Source: Pseudolabrys sp.
Lineage (GTDB): Bacteria; Pseudomonadota; Alphaproteobacteria; Rhizobiales; Xanthobacteraceae
Direction: 5' to 3'
DNA length: 64,000 nucleotides
Assembly (NCBI GenBank): GCA_026125895.1
Contig: JAHCKG010000023.1
Span: 1 to 64,000, forward strand
The notes under the pieces were generated by a model. It saw nothing but the letters and a program-made list of their open reading frames with translations. It was not told the origin of the DNA and ran no database searches. Shown here in pieces: positions 27,005 through 35,907 of the stretch. The position numbers and the translations under genes are program-made. Each line of letters starts with the position of its first letter. The stretch's first letter is position 1.

Positions 27005-27880
27005 TCACCAGCGCCGCGACTTGGGGTCGAGCCAGTCGCGCACGCCGTCGCCCATGAAGTTGAAGCCGAGCACGATCGACAGGATGGCCAGGCCGGGGAA
27101 GGCGGCGACCCACCACTGCTCGATCAGCTCGCGGCCTTCCGCCACCATCGAGCCCCATTCCGGCGTCGGCGGCACGACGCCGAGACCGAGGAAGGACAGG
27201 CCGGCGAAGGTGATGATGGCGTTGCCGACGTCGAGCGTCACGAGCACGATCAGCGGCCCGACCGAATTCGGGATGATGTGGCGGATGAGGATGCGCGCCG
27301 GGCTGTAGCCGACGACCATGGCGGCTTCGACATATTCCTGCGAGCGTTGCACGATGATCATCGAGCGGGCGAGGCGGGCGAATTTTGGCCACCACACGAC
27401 CAGCATGGCGATGATGGTGTTCACGGCGCCGATGCCGAGCGCAGCGGCGATCGCCAGCGCCAGGATGATCGGCGGGAAGCAGAGCACGAGGTCGGTGATG
27501 CGCATGGTCACCTCCTCGATCTTGCCCCGCGAGTAGGCTGCGATGCCGCCCACCAGAGTGCCGAACACCGCGGCGACCACGACGACGACGATGCCGGTGA
27601 ACAGCGAGATACGGGCGCCATACAGCAGGCGGGTCAGCACGTCGCGGCCGAGCATGTCGGTGCCGAGCCAATGCAGGTGTGACGGCGGCTGCAGCCGCTT
27701 GGTTACGTCGACCAGTTCCGGCGAATAGGGCGTCAGCAGCGGCGCGAAGATGGCCACCAGCACCCAGACGAGGATGATCGCCGCGCCGATGCCGGGCAGG
27801 CCGTAGCGCCGGAAATTGCGCCGCCACAGCGACCGCGGCCTGTCCACGGCGGCGGCGCCGGTTTCCGCGGTCACGCTCAT
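27005..27880 (-). CDS. Peptide-type ABC transporter permease (DppC-like)
   Basis: 291 residues, six membrane spans, N-terminal OppC_N segment (IILVWVLVAIFAPLLTPY; WLGTDMLGRDVLTRLLYG) and the EAA loop (YVEAAMVVGYSPARILIRHI). The start at 27880 overlaps the stop of the DppB-like gene (ATGA). The in-frame extension to 28201 is antiparallel noise over dppB. Confidence 0.93.
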   Translation of the reverse strand: MSVTAETGAAAVDRPRSLWRRNFRRYGLPGIGAAIILVWVLVAIFAPLLTPYSPELVDVTKRLQPPSHLHWLGTDMLGRDVLTRLLYGARISLFTGIVVVVVAAVFGTLVGGIAAYSRGKIEEVTMRITDLVLCFPPIILALAIAAALGIGAVNTIIAMLVVWWPKFARLARSMIIVQRSQEYVEAAMVVGYSPARILIRHIIPNSVGPLIVLVTLDVGNAIITFAGLSFLGLGVVPPTPEWGSMVAEGRELIEQWWVAAFPGLAILSIVLGFNFMGDGVRDWLDPKSRRW

Positions 27881-28887
27881 CGGATCACCCGCGGGTCGAG
27901 CAGGGCGTAGCTGATATCGACCAGAAGATTGATGACGAGGTAGGTGACGGCCACCACCAGGGTGATGCCCATGATGGCGGGGAAATCGAGCGCGGCGGCG
28001 CTGCGGAAGGTGTAACGACCGAGCCCGGGCCAGGAGAAGATCGTCTCGGTCATCACCGCGCCGGCGAGCAGGTTGGCGTAGGCGAGGCCGCCGAGCGTCA
28101 CCACCGGGATCAGCGCATTGGGCAGGATGTGGCGCATCACGATCTTGCGCTCGGTCAGCCCCTTGGCGCGGGCGACGCGGACGTAATCCTGGTGCATGCA
28201 CTCGAGCACGCTGGCGCGTGTCGTCCGCGTAATGAGGCCGAGCGTCGCCGCAGCCAAGACAATTGAGGGCAGGATGAGGTGTGCGACCGCGTCGCGGAAC
28301 GTCGCCCAGTCGCCGGCCAGGAGACTATCGATCAGGAACAGCCCGGTGACACTCGGCGGCGCGAAGGCGATCGGATCGAGGCGCCCGGGACCGGGCGCGA
28401 TTTGCAATTCGCCGTAGAAGATCGCCAGCACGATGAAGGCGAGCCAGAAGGTCGGCGACGACACTCCGATCAGCGACAGGAAACGCGCGACATGATCGAT
28501 CCATGAATCGCGGCGCACCGCGGCGATGACGCCGAGTGGCACGCCGATGACAACGGACATGAGAAAGCCAACGGTCGCCAATTCGATGGTCGCCGGCGCG
28601 TAATTCTTGATGTCCTCCAGCACCGGACGCTGTGACGCGATCGACAGGCCGAGATCGCCGTGTGCGAGCTCCTTGAGGAAGATGAAATAGCGCGTCCACA
28701 GCGGCTCATCGAGCGCCCACTTGGCGCGGAACGCCTTGAGGAAGTCGGGATTGGAGGCGGCGAGATCGCCGAGCTGCGCCAGCGCCGGATCGCCCGGCAC
28801 CGTGTTGGCGATCAGGAAGATCACCAGCGTGGCAAGGATCGCCATAACCACCGCAACGCCAAGCCGGGAGACGATGTAACGCGGCAT
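27877..28887 (-). CDS. Peptide-type ABC transporter permease (DppB-like)
   Basis: 336 residues. Starts MPRYIVSRLGVAVVMAILAT, the usual DppB N-terminal span, followed by a large periplasmic loop and EAA-type sequence (YVRVARAKGLTERKIVMRHI). First gene of the operon dppB-dppC-dppDF-CoA transferase-AroE-like-MaoC. Its upstream region contains a 16-bp palindrome proposed as LacI operator. The cognate binding protein is probably the gene at 33080-34705. Confidence 0.93.
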   Translation of the reverse strand: MPRYIVSRLGVAVVMAILATLVIFLIANTVPGDPALAQLGDLAASNPDFLKAFRAKWALDEPLWTRYFIFLKELAHGDLGLSIASQRPVLEDIKNYAPATIELATVGFLMSVVIGVPLGVIAAVRRDSWIDHVARFLSLIGVSSPTFWLAFIVLAIFYGELQIAPGPGRLDPIAFAPPSVTGLFLIDSLLAGDWATFRDAVAHLILPSIVLAAATLGLITRTTRASVLECMHQDYVRVARAKGLTERKIVMRHILPNALIPVVTLGGLAYANLLAGAVMTETIFSWPGLGRYTFRSAAALDFPAIMGITLVVAVTYLVINLLVDISYALLDPRVIR

Positions 28888-28993
28888 GGCGCTGCTATCC
28901 GTCCATCCGGCGGGCGGATGATGCTGGACTCGGGTGCTGTGCTCGTCGGCGGACGGTCAAGGCTCCCTCCCTTAAAAGGCTTATTTTACGCCT

Positions 28994-29009
28994 TTTAGAT
29001 CGTTCTAAA
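28994..29009. promoter_or_regulatory. Candidate LacI-family operator, copy 1
   Basis: tttagatcgttctaaa, a 16-bp near-perfect palindrome with a central CG, the format of LacI/GalR-family operators. It lies between the divergent dppB-type gene (start 28887) and the acyl-CoA dehydrogenase (start 29133). A second version of the same motif lies at 34813-34828. An adjacent repeat aaaaggc...gcctttt (28973-28997) overlaps it. Confidence 0.6.
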
Positions 29010-29132
29010 TTTTTGGTGACGACTTGTCAAATTCCGCTTAGGATATCCGTCATTGATAATATCCCCGCCGCAAAATCGGTGCGTTGCCGGGGACGGGACG
29101 GAACATCAAGCGGGGGCACAAGCCGCACCATC

Positions 29133-30284
29133 ATGAGCATAGCAGAAATCGAAAGCGATGCAGCCGATCGCCATCAGATGATGCGCGTGACGGCGCGCCA
29201 GTTCGCGGAGCGCGAGATCCGGCCGATCGCCGCGGAACTGGATGAAACCGAGCGTTTTCCGGCCGAACTCTACGCCAAGATGGCGCGGCTCGGCATGTTC
29301 GGCATCACGGTGCCTGATGAGCAGGGCGGCGCTGGCGCGGATGTCGTCTCCTACGCGCATGTGATGGAGGAATTGTCTCGCGGCTATGCCTCGGTCGCCG
29401 ATCAGTGTGGCCTCGTTGAGCTGGTCGGAACGCTGCTCTCGACCTACGGCACGCCGGAGCAGCGGCGCACCTTCCTCAGGCCGCTGCTCGCCGCCGAGCG
29501 GCGCTGTGCCTATGCCATCACCGAAGCCGAGGCCGGCTCCGACGTCTCGGGCATCAAGACCACGGCGGTTGAGACCGCCGATGGCTGGCGTCTCAATGGC
29601 GGCAAGCTGTGGATACACAACGCGCCTGTCGCGGATTTTGCCGTGGTGCTGGCGCGCACCGCGCCGGAGCTCGGCAAGCGCGGCATGAGCATCTTCATCG
29701 TCGAGCGCGATCGCAAGGGCTATCGCGTCGGCCGGCAGGAACACAAAATGGGCCAGCGCGCCTCGCAGGTCGGGGCGCTGCATTTCGACGACATCGAACT
29801 GCCGAAGTCGGCGCTGCTCGGCCCGCTCAACCGCGGTTTCCACATGATGATGAGCGTGCTCGACAAGGGCCGCGTCGGCATTGCCTCGCTCGCCGTCGGC
29901 ATTCTACAGGGCGCGCTCGATGCTTCCGTCGCCTATGCCAAGGAACGCCGGCAGTTCGGCCAGGCGATCAGTGAATTCCAGGCGGTGCAGTGGATGCTTG
30001 CCGACATGGCCAAGGATCTGCACGCCGCCCGGCTGATGACGTTGCATGCGGCGGCCGCGCTCGACAGCGGCGAGCGCGCCACGACGGAATGCTCTATGGC
30101 CAAGTGCTTTGCCGCCGATGCCGCAGTGGCACATGCCGCCAACGCCGTGCAGGTGCACGGCGGCATGGGCTATATCCGCGGCATGGAAGTCGAGCGGCTG
30201 TACCGCGACGCCAAGATCACGCAGATCTACGAGGGCACCAACCAGATCCAGCGCATGCTGATCGCGCGGCAGTTGCTGGCATGA
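29133..30284 (+). CDS. Acyl-CoA dehydrogenase
   Basis: 383 residues, FAD-dependent alpha,beta-dehydrogenation of an acyl-CoA. Motifs: AYAITEAEAGSDVSGIKTTA (FAD binding), FGQAISEFQAVQWMLADMA, VQVHGGMGYIRGMEVERLYRD in parts (VQVHGGMGYIRG, EVERLYRD), and the catalytic Glu in IYEGTNQIQRM near the C terminus. ATG 29133 is the first start in the homologous region; the frame is open to 29013. Coupled by ATGA to the SDR gene. Substrate chain not determinable. Confidence 0.93.
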   Translation: MSIAEIESDAADRHQMMRVTARQFAEREIRPIAAELDETERFPAELYAKMARLGMFGITVPDEQGGAGADVVSYAHVMEELSRGYASVADQCGLVELVGTLLSTYGTPEQRRTFLRPLLAAERRCAYAITEAEAGSDVSGIKTTAVETADGWRLNGGKLWIHNAPVADFAVVLARTAPELGKRGMSIFIVERDRKGYRVGRQEHKMGQRASQVGALHFDDIELPKSALLGPLNRGFHMMMSVLDKGRVGIASLAVGILQGALDASVAYAKERRQFGQAISEFQAVQWMLADMAKDLHAARLMTLHAAAALDSGERATTECSMAKCFAADAAVAHAANAVQVHGGMGYIRGMEVERLYRDAKITQIYEGTNQIQRMLIARQLLA

Positions 30285-31051
30285 GCGGGCGTCCTCGCGT
30301 TTTCATCACCGGCGGCCGGCGCGGCATCGGCCGCGGCGTCGCCTATGCTTTCGCCGAAGCCGGCTATGACGTCGTCGTCAACGATATCGTCCGCGACGAC
30401 GCCGCCGACGAGACCCTGGCGGGCCTGCGCCAGCGCCGCGCCGGCGCCGCCTTCGTCGAAGGTGACGTTGCCGATCTCGCCGGCCACGGCCGGCTGATCG
30501 ACGCCGCCTGGAACGCCTTCGGCGGCATCGACTGCCTGTTCAACAATGCCGGCATCACGTCGCGCGTGCGCGGCGACATGCTCGAACTGACGCCGGAGAG
30601 CTACGACGCGGTGATGGGCATCAATCTGCGCGGTCCGTTTTTCCTGACGCAGCAGATCGCGCGGCGCATGGTGGCGGCGCCCGCCGGCCCGCATCCGCGT
30701 TCGATCATCAACATCTCTTCGGCCAACGCGACCCTGGTGGCGCCGGAGCGCGCCGATTACTGCCTGTCGAAGACGGCGGTGTCGATGATGACCAAACTCT
30801 ATGCGGTGCGGCTCGCCGAGACCGGCATCGCCGTGTTCGAAATCCGCCCTGGCATCATCCGCACCGACATGACCGCTGTGGTGCGCGAGAAATACGACCG
30901 CCTGATCGGTGAGGGCGTCGTGCCGGCGAAGCGCTGGGGCGAGCCGGCCGATATCGGCAGGGCCGCTGTGGCGCTCGCCTCCGGCAGCTTCCATTACAGT
31001 TCGGGCGACGCCATTCACGTCGATGGCGGTCTCAACATTCAGCGATTGTAG
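30281..31051 (+). CDS. SDR-family oxidoreductase (FabG-like)
   Basis: 256 residues. Cofactor loop TGGRRGIGRGVAYAF, NNAG motif (LFNNAGITS), catalytic Ser in INISSANA and YxxxK as DYCLSK, with PGIIRTDM and the C-terminal GDAIHVDGG. Family role: NAD(P)-dependent 3-hydroxyacyl-CoA or ketone reductase. In this context it could be the 3-hydroxyacyl-CoA dehydrogenase step following the acyl-CoA dehydrogenase. Confidence 0.92.
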   Translation: MSGRPRVFITGGRRGIGRGVAYAFAEAGYDVVVNDIVRDDAADETLAGLRQRRAGAAFVEGDVADLAGHGRLIDAAWNAFGGIDCLFNNAGITSRVRGDMLELTPESYDAVMGINLRGPFFLTQQIARRMVAAPAGPHPRSIINISSANATLVAPERADYCLSKTAVSMMTKLYAVRLAETGIAVFEIRPGIIRTDMTAVVREKYDRLIGEGVVPAKRWGEPADIGRAAVALASGSFHYSSGDAIHVDGGLNIQRL

Positions 31052-31080
31052 GAGGGCCTGGCGTGCCGGCTCATGGCGGC

Positions 31081-32169
31081 TCAGCCCACCTTGCCAGCGG
31101 AGCGCCGCAACGGCTTGGTATGGTTGCCGAGCGGTTTGCCGCTCGACGCGCGCACGACCAGCTTGGGTTCGAGCGCGGTTTCGCGGCGCGGCGCCTTGTG
31201 ATCGGCGATGCGGTCGAGCAGCATCTGCGCGGCAAGTTCGCCCATGGCGGTGGTGTCGATCGCCACGGTGGTGAGCGCGGGGCTCCACAGCGCCGCCTCC
31301 CTGATGTCGTCCTGGCCGGTCACGGCAAAGTCGCGCCCCGGCTCCAGGCCCAATTGGCGCAGACCCAGCATCACGCCGAAGGCGACGACGTCGTTGAAGC
31401 AGGCCGCCGCGGTCGGCGGGTTCGGCATTGCGAGCAGCGCCTTGATGGCCTCTGCGCCTTTCTCACGGGTCGGCGTGGTGTGGACGACCAGCTTCTCGTC
31501 GAGCGCGATGCCGTGGGCGGCGAGCGCCTCGGCGTAGCCGGCGCGGCGCTCCCAGCCGGTGGAGATGAGGTCGAGGCCGCCGACCATGGCGATGCGGCGG
31601 TGGCCAAGCGAGATGAGATGCTCGGTGGTCAGAAACATGCCGCGGCGGTGGTCGTTGCCGGCAAAGTCGAGCTTGGCGTCGCGCACATAGCGCGAGATCT
31701 GCACGCAGGGCATGTCGATCTTGTTGAGCCGGTGCAGTGCCTTCGCGGTGGTGCCGGCGGCCGGGCAGATGATGATGCCGTCGGCATTGTATTCGCGCAT
31801 CGTGTCGATGAACTGATCCTGCCGCGCCGTGTCCTCGGCCGAATTGCTGAGGAACACCGAATAGCCCATGCGGTTGAGCGCACGCTCGATCGCGGCGGTC
31901 AGTTCGGCGAAGTACGGATTGGCGAGTTCGTTGATGGCGACGCCGACCGTGTGCGTGCGCTGCGTGCGCAGGCTGGCGGCGCCGCGGTTATAGACGTAGC
32001 CGAGCGTCCGCATCGACTCGACGACGCGCTCGCGGGTCTTCTCGGCCACCAGCGGGCTCTTGCGCAGCACCAGCGAGACCGTCGCCGGCGACACGCCGGC
32101 GTGCTCGGCGAGATCGCGCAGCGTAAGACGGCTGCGATTTCGCCCCGCAGTTTTAGAGCCGGATGTCAT
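31081..32169 (-). CDS. LacI-family transcriptional regulator
   Basis: 362 residues. N-terminal HTH LTLRDLAEHAGVSPATVSLV and hinge helix region (YNRGAASLRTQRTHTVGVAI, in two parts: YNRGAASLRT, HTVGVAI), then a periplasmic-binding-protein-like effector domain (NDHRRGMFLTTEHLISLGHR; VTGQDDIREAALWSPALTTV). The start at 32169 gives a normal family length; the frame runs on to 33309 only as antisense of the enoyl-CoA hydratase. It is the only dedicated regulator between 22 and 40 kb and the best candidate for binding the two palindromes at 28994 and 34813. Confidence 0.93.
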   Translation of the reverse strand: MTSGSKTAGRNRSRLTLRDLAEHAGVSPATVSLVLRKSPLVAEKTRERVVESMRTLGYVYNRGAASLRTQRTHTVGVAINELANPYFAELTAAIERALNRMGYSVFLSNSAEDTARQDQFIDTMREYNADGIIICPAAGTTAKALHRLNKIDMPCVQISRYVRDAKLDFAGNDHRRGMFLTTEHLISLGHRRIAMVGGLDLISTGWERRAGYAEALAAHGIALDEKLVVHTTPTREKGAEAIKALLAMPNPPTAAACFNDVVAFGVMLGLRQLGLEPGRDFAVTGQDDIREAALWSPALTTVAIDTTAMGELAAQMLLDRIADHKAPRRETALEPKLVVRASSGKPLGNHTKPLRRSAGKVG

Positions 32170-32247
32170 GGCTATCCACGATGTTCGCCGCGCGGCGGTC
32201 GCAGGGCGCCGCGCACGACATGAAACCGCAAGAAGCCGGAGGTCGTC

Positions 32248-33015
32248 ATGACTGAGGAGATCACATTTACCGTCGCCGATTACGTCGGCGAGATAATGCT
32301 CAATCGCCCGCAAAAGCACAACGCCATGACGCCGAAGATGGCGGCCGAATTGCAGGCCATATGTGCGGCGATTGATCGCGATGACACGGTCCGCGTCGTC
32401 ATGCTCAAGGGTGCCGGCGAACGGGCGTTCTGCTCGGGCAGCGACCTGAACTCGCTGGCCGAATACCCGAGCGCCTGGGCCTTCCGCAACCGCGTGATCT
32501 ACGAAAACGCCATCCGCACCATCAAGAAACCGGTCATTGCCGCGCTCAAGGGCTGGGTGCTCGGCGGCGGCGCCGAGATGGCGATGGCGGCGGACATCCG
32601 GGTCGCCGGCCGCAGCATGAAACTCGGCTTTCCCGAGGTGACGCGCGGCTGGGTTGGCGGTGGCGGCGCCTCGCAGATGCTGCCGCGCATCGTCGGCTAC
32701 GGCCAGGCCATGCGGCTCCTGCTGACCGGCGAGCCGATCGACGCTGACGAAGCCTACCGGCTCGGCCTGGTCGAATTCCTGGTCGATGACGCCGCGCTGG
32801 AGAAGGAAGCCCGCGCGCTGTGCACCAAGATCGCCGGTTACAGCCCGGTGGCGTCGCAGTCGGTCAAGGCGGCAACGCGCATGGCGCTGTCGTCCACGCT
32901 GGATGCCGGCCTGCGCTACGAGAACGAGATGAACACGCTGTGTTTCTCCGCCGGCGATCATCTCGAGGGCATCAACGCCTTCCGCGAGGGGCGCGCGGCT
33001 GAGTTCAAGCGCTAG
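32248..33015 (+). CDS. Enoyl-CoA hydratase/isomerase-family protein
   Basis: 255 residues, crotonase fold: oxyanion-hole segments GERAFCSGSDLNSLAE and KPVIAALKGWVLGGGAEMAMA, then FPEVTRGWVGGGGASQMLPR. Divergently transcribed from the LacI regulator with 78 bases between starts. Likely acts with the acyl-CoA dehydrogenase and SDR in beta-oxidation of the imported compound. Confidence 0.92.
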   Translation: MTEEITFTVADYVGEIMLNRPQKHNAMTPKMAAELQAICAAIDRDDTVRVVMLKGAGERAFCSGSDLNSLAEYPSAWAFRNRVIYENAIRTIKKPVIAALKGWVLGGGAEMAMAADIRVAGRSMKLGFPEVTRGWVGGGGASQMLPRIVGYGQAMRLLLTGEPIDADEAYRLGLVEFLVDDAALEKEARALCTKIAGYSPVASQSVKAATRMALSSTLDAGLRYENEMNTLCFSAGDHLEGINAFREGRAAEFKR

Positions 33016-33030
33016 CGGCATCCGAGAACG

Positions 33031-33060
33031 AAAAAAGGGCGGCCCTTGCGGCCGCCCTTT
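33031..33060. terminator. Bidirectional terminator between convergent genes
   Basis: A 10-bp stem aaagggcggc / gccgcccttt with a 7-base loop. On the minus strand a run of six T follows, fitting the end of the binding-protein gene; the plus-strand copy serves the enoyl-CoA hydratase. Confidence 0.88.
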
Positions 33061-33079
33061 GCGTTTCGAGTGCGGCCGC

Positions 33080-34705
33080 TCAGGCCTTTGGCTTGACGTC
33101 CTTGACGTCGAGCATCCAGCCTGCCGCGGTGAGCGGGAAGTCGCCGATCGTTTGGCGCACGGCGATCTGGTACACGGGCTGGAACAAGATGAAGTGATTG
33201 GCCTGATCGACCAGCACCTTCTGCCAGTTGATCCACATGTCGGCACGCTTCTTGGCGTCCTGTTCGACATAGGCCTGGAAGGCCAGATCGTAAACGTCCT
33301 TCGGCACATCCCAGTGCACGCGCTTGGCGACGCGCTGCACCACCGCCGCGGCCCACAGCAAATTGTCCACCGCCGGCGGGTTCCAGAAAGTGAGCACGCC
33401 GCCTTGCGATTTGCCGCCGGTGTAGGTCGTGCGCAGATTGACCTGGTCCATCGGCTTGAGTTGCGCCTTGATGCCGACCTGGGCGAGATCGGATTGGATT
33501 TTTTGCGCCAGATCCTGATAGGTCACGCCTTGCACGGCGGCATTGCCGTAGGAGATCTCGAACTCAAATCCATTCGGGTGACCGCCCTTGGCCAGCAATT
33601 CCTTGGCCTTGGCCGGGTCGTGGCGGAAGCCGATCTGCTTTGCGACTTCCTCGGTCGAACCTTCGACGCCGATCGGCAGGAAGTGCGCGGGCCGCAGCGC
33701 GGCGCCGCCGAGCATCGAGTTCTTGATGCCGTCGTAGTCGATGGCATAGCCGATAGCCTGCCGGCATTCCTTGACCGCGAGCGCCTTGTTGAACTCCGGC
33801 TCCTGCGTCAGCGCCATGTAGACGAAGTCGAGGCTCTTGAGCGGATCGAGGCGCACCTCCTTGTCGTCCTTGAGGGCCTTGATCTGCTCGGGGATCAGGT
33901 TGAACGCCGCATCGACGTCGCCGCGGCGTACAGCCAGCAATTGCGCGGCGCCGTCGCTGATGTGGCGGATGACGATGCGTTCATAAGGTGGCTTGCCGGC
34001 CCAGTAGTGGTCGTTGCGCACCAACTGGATCTGCGCGTTGCGCTCCCAGGCGGCGATCTGATAGGCGCCGGTGCCGGCCGACTTGGTGTTGAGCCATTGC
34101 GTCGCCTTGTCGGCGGTCTTGGCATCGGCTGCGGCCGTGCCGCCATTGGCTTCGACGACCGCCTTTTCCATGACGACGAATTCCGGCGCCGCCAGAACCG
34201 TCAGGATCGGCTGTTCCGGCTTCTTCAAGACGATGTCAAAGGTGTCCTTGTCGACCGCGGCGACGTGATCGATGTTCTCGACATATTGCGCCGGCTGATC
34301 CTTCAGGTTCAGCAGCCGTTCGAATGACCATTTGACGTCTTCGACCGTCATCGGCTTGCCGGAGGCGAATTTGACGCCGTCGCGCAACGTGAAGCGCCAG
34401 CCCTTGCCGTCCGGCGTGCGCGCCCACTTGGTCGCCAGCGCCGGTTTGACGTTGATGTAATCGCCGGGCGCCATGGTGACGAGCGGCTCATAGGCCGTGT
34501 TTACCGTCATCGGCGAGGTGTATTGCGCCAGCCGCGCCGGATCGAGCGTGATGGTGTCGCTGATATCGATGCCGAGAACGAGCGTCGTCTTGCGCGATTG
34601 CGCGAAGACGCGCGCGGGCAGGAGGCCCGTCAGCGCCGCCCCTCCGAGACCGAGAAGCTGCCCGACCTGACGGCGGTTGAGCCACATGCCTTGATCCGAT
34701 GCCAT
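33080..34705 (-). CDS. Peptide/nickel-type ABC transporter substrate-binding protein (SBP_bac_5)
   Basis: 541 residues. N-terminal secretion signal with a twin-arginine-like RRQVGQLLGLGGAALTGLL and cleavage near VFAQS. Family signature AYEPLVTMAPGDYINVKPAL is followed by the ligand-binding lobes. Probably the missing receptor of the dppBC-DF system encoded 4-10 kb upstream, because both have the same operator-like palindrome in their promoter regions. Ligands in this family range from peptides to opines and sugar acids. Confidence 0.93.
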   Translation of the reverse strand: MASDQGMWLNRRQVGQLLGLGGAALTGLLPARVFAQSRKTTLVLGIDISDTITLDPARLAQYTSPMTVNTAYEPLVTMAPGDYINVKPALATKWARTPDGKGWRFTLRDGVKFASGKPMTVEDVKWSFERLLNLKDQPAQYVENIDHVAAVDKDTFDIVLKKPEQPILTVLAAPEFVVMEKAVVEANGGTAAADAKTADKATQWLNTKSAGTGAYQIAAWERNAQIQLVRNDHYWAGKPPYERIVIRHISDGAAQLLAVRRGDVDAAFNLIPEQIKALKDDKEVRLDPLKSLDFVYMALTQEPEFNKALAVKECRQAIGYAIDYDGIKNSMLGGAALRPAHFLPIGVEGSTEEVAKQIGFRHDPAKAKELLAKGGHPNGFEFEISYGNAAVQGVTYQDLAQKIQSDLAQVGIKAQLKPMDQVNLRTTYTGGKSQGGVLTFWNPPAVDNLLWAAAVVQRVAKRVHWDVPKDVYDLAFQAYVEQDAKKRADMWINWQKVLVDQANHFILFQPVYQIAVRQTIGDFPLTAAGWMLDVKDVKPKA

Positions 34706-34812
34706 AACTTCCTCCCTCGTGGACTTTTATGTGCGGCTCGAACCGGTTACCCGCTCGATTGACGGGAGCCCGGGACTGCCGCGGCGGCGCCCCAACTGCC
34801 AATTTACCACCA

Positions 34813-34828
34813 TTTAGATCGATTTAAA
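34813..34828. promoter_or_regulatory. Candidate LacI-family operator, copy 2
   Basis: tttagatcgatttaaa, a 16-bp palindrome (one mismatched pair) with central tcga, matching the copy at 28994-29009 in 14 of 16 positions. It lies between the divergent binding-protein gene (start 34705) and the cyclodeaminase-family gene (start 34972), so it could control both. Confidence 0.6.
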
Positions 34829-34971
34829 ACGCCTGAATCCTGCTGTTTTGAGAATGCCGGGATATATAAGAGGCGCTTGTTGCAGTGCGTCGCCCGACGA
34901 AAGAGGATGCCGGCGTCGCTGGCGATCGGGTGGCAAACCGCCTTCAATTATGAAGAAGACAGGAAGATCAA

Positions 34972-35907
34972 TTGCGTAGCTATTCGGCCGCCGAAGTGAA
35001 CGCCGCTCTCGATTATCCCCGCCTTGTCGAAGCGTTGCGCGAAACATTCAAACAAGGCGGCGAGGCGATGCCGGTGCGGCAGAGTTACGAAGTCGGCGTG
35101 GCCGGCTCGCCCGCCCATCTGCTGACCATGCCGGCCTGGCAGCGCGGCAGAGCGCTCGGCGTCAAGCTGGTCACGGTGTTTCCACAGAATGCCGCGAAAG
35201 GCATCGGTGCGGTGTCGTCGCTCTATATGCTGTTCGATGGCGAGACCGGCGTGCCGCGTGCGACCATCGACGGCGAAGCCTTGACCAATCGCCGCACCGC
35301 CGCAGCTTCCGCGCTGGCGTCGTCTTATCTGTCGCGCGCGAACTCGAAGGTAATGCTCATGGTCGGCACCGGCCATCTCGCCGCGCATCTGCCGGCGGCG
35401 CACGCCGCCGTGCGGCCGATCGAAAAGGTGCTGGTCTGGGGGCGGCGACCCGAGCGCGCCGCTGCGCTGGCGAAAAAGCTCAACAAGGAAGGTTTGCACG
35501 CGGAGCCAGTGAGCGATCTCGCCGCCGCAACGGCCGAAGCCGACATCATCAGTTGCGCCACGACCGCGACGGCGCCGCTGGTGCTGGGACGATACTTGCG
35601 CCCCGGCACGCATGTCGATCTCGTCGGTGCCTTCACGCCGCAGATGCGTGAAAGCGATGACGAGGCGATCGAACGCGCGCGCGTTTATGTCGACACCTAT
35701 ACCGGCACCAAGGCGGAGGCCGGCGACTTGTTGCAGCCGATTGCCGCCGGGCGCTGGAGCGCCGACCGGATTTGTGGCGACCTGCATGAACTCGCGAGCG
35801 GCGCCAAACCCGGCCGCGGCGACGCAGGCGAGATCACATTGTTCAAGTCGGTCGGCGCGGCGATCGAGGATTTGACCGCGGCATCGCTTCTGGTGGGTAG
35901 CCCATGA
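34972..35907 (+). CDS. Ornithine cyclodeaminase / mu-crystallin family enzyme
   Basis: 311 residues with a TTG start preceded by AGGAAG. Contains the family Arg/Lys region (GGEAMPVRQSYEV; GVKLVTVFPQNAAKG), the nucleotide loop (MVGTGHLAAHLPAAHAAV) and VDLVGAFTPQMRE. Members include ornithine and lysine cyclodeaminases, ketimine (piperideine-2-carboxylate) reductases and alanine dehydrogenases. Followed by a pipecolate-oxidase-like flavoprotein (ATGA overlap) and an ALDH7-like dehydrogenase, so formation of L-pipecolate from lysine or its ketimine is my preferred reading, by context. Confidence 0.88.
   Translation: MRSYSAAEVNAALDYPRLVEALRETFKQGGEAMPVRQSYEVGVAGSPAHLLTMPAWQRGRALGVKLVTVFPQNAAKGIGAVSSLYMLFDGETGVPRATIDGEALTNRRTAAASALASSYLSRANSKVMLMVGTGHLAAHLPAAHAAVRPIEKVLVWGRRPERAAALAKKLNKEGLHAEPVSDLAAATAEADIISCATTATAPLVLGRYLRPGTHVDLVGAFTPQMRESDDEAIERARVYVDTYTGTKAEAGDLLQPIAAGRWSADRICGDLHELASGAKPGRGDAGEITLFKSVGAAIEDLTAASLLVGSP

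Noticed and set aside
24377-27682. A 1101-codon plus-strand frame opposite the double ATPase
   Set aside because: Antisense of the ABC ATPase and its neighbours; composition is Arg/His/Asp-rich, the typical shadow of GC-rich genes.
32170-33309. N-terminal extension of the LacI frame
   Set aside because: The extra 380 codons are antisense to the enoyl-CoA hydratase; the LacI helix-turn-helix begins just after the ATG at 32169.
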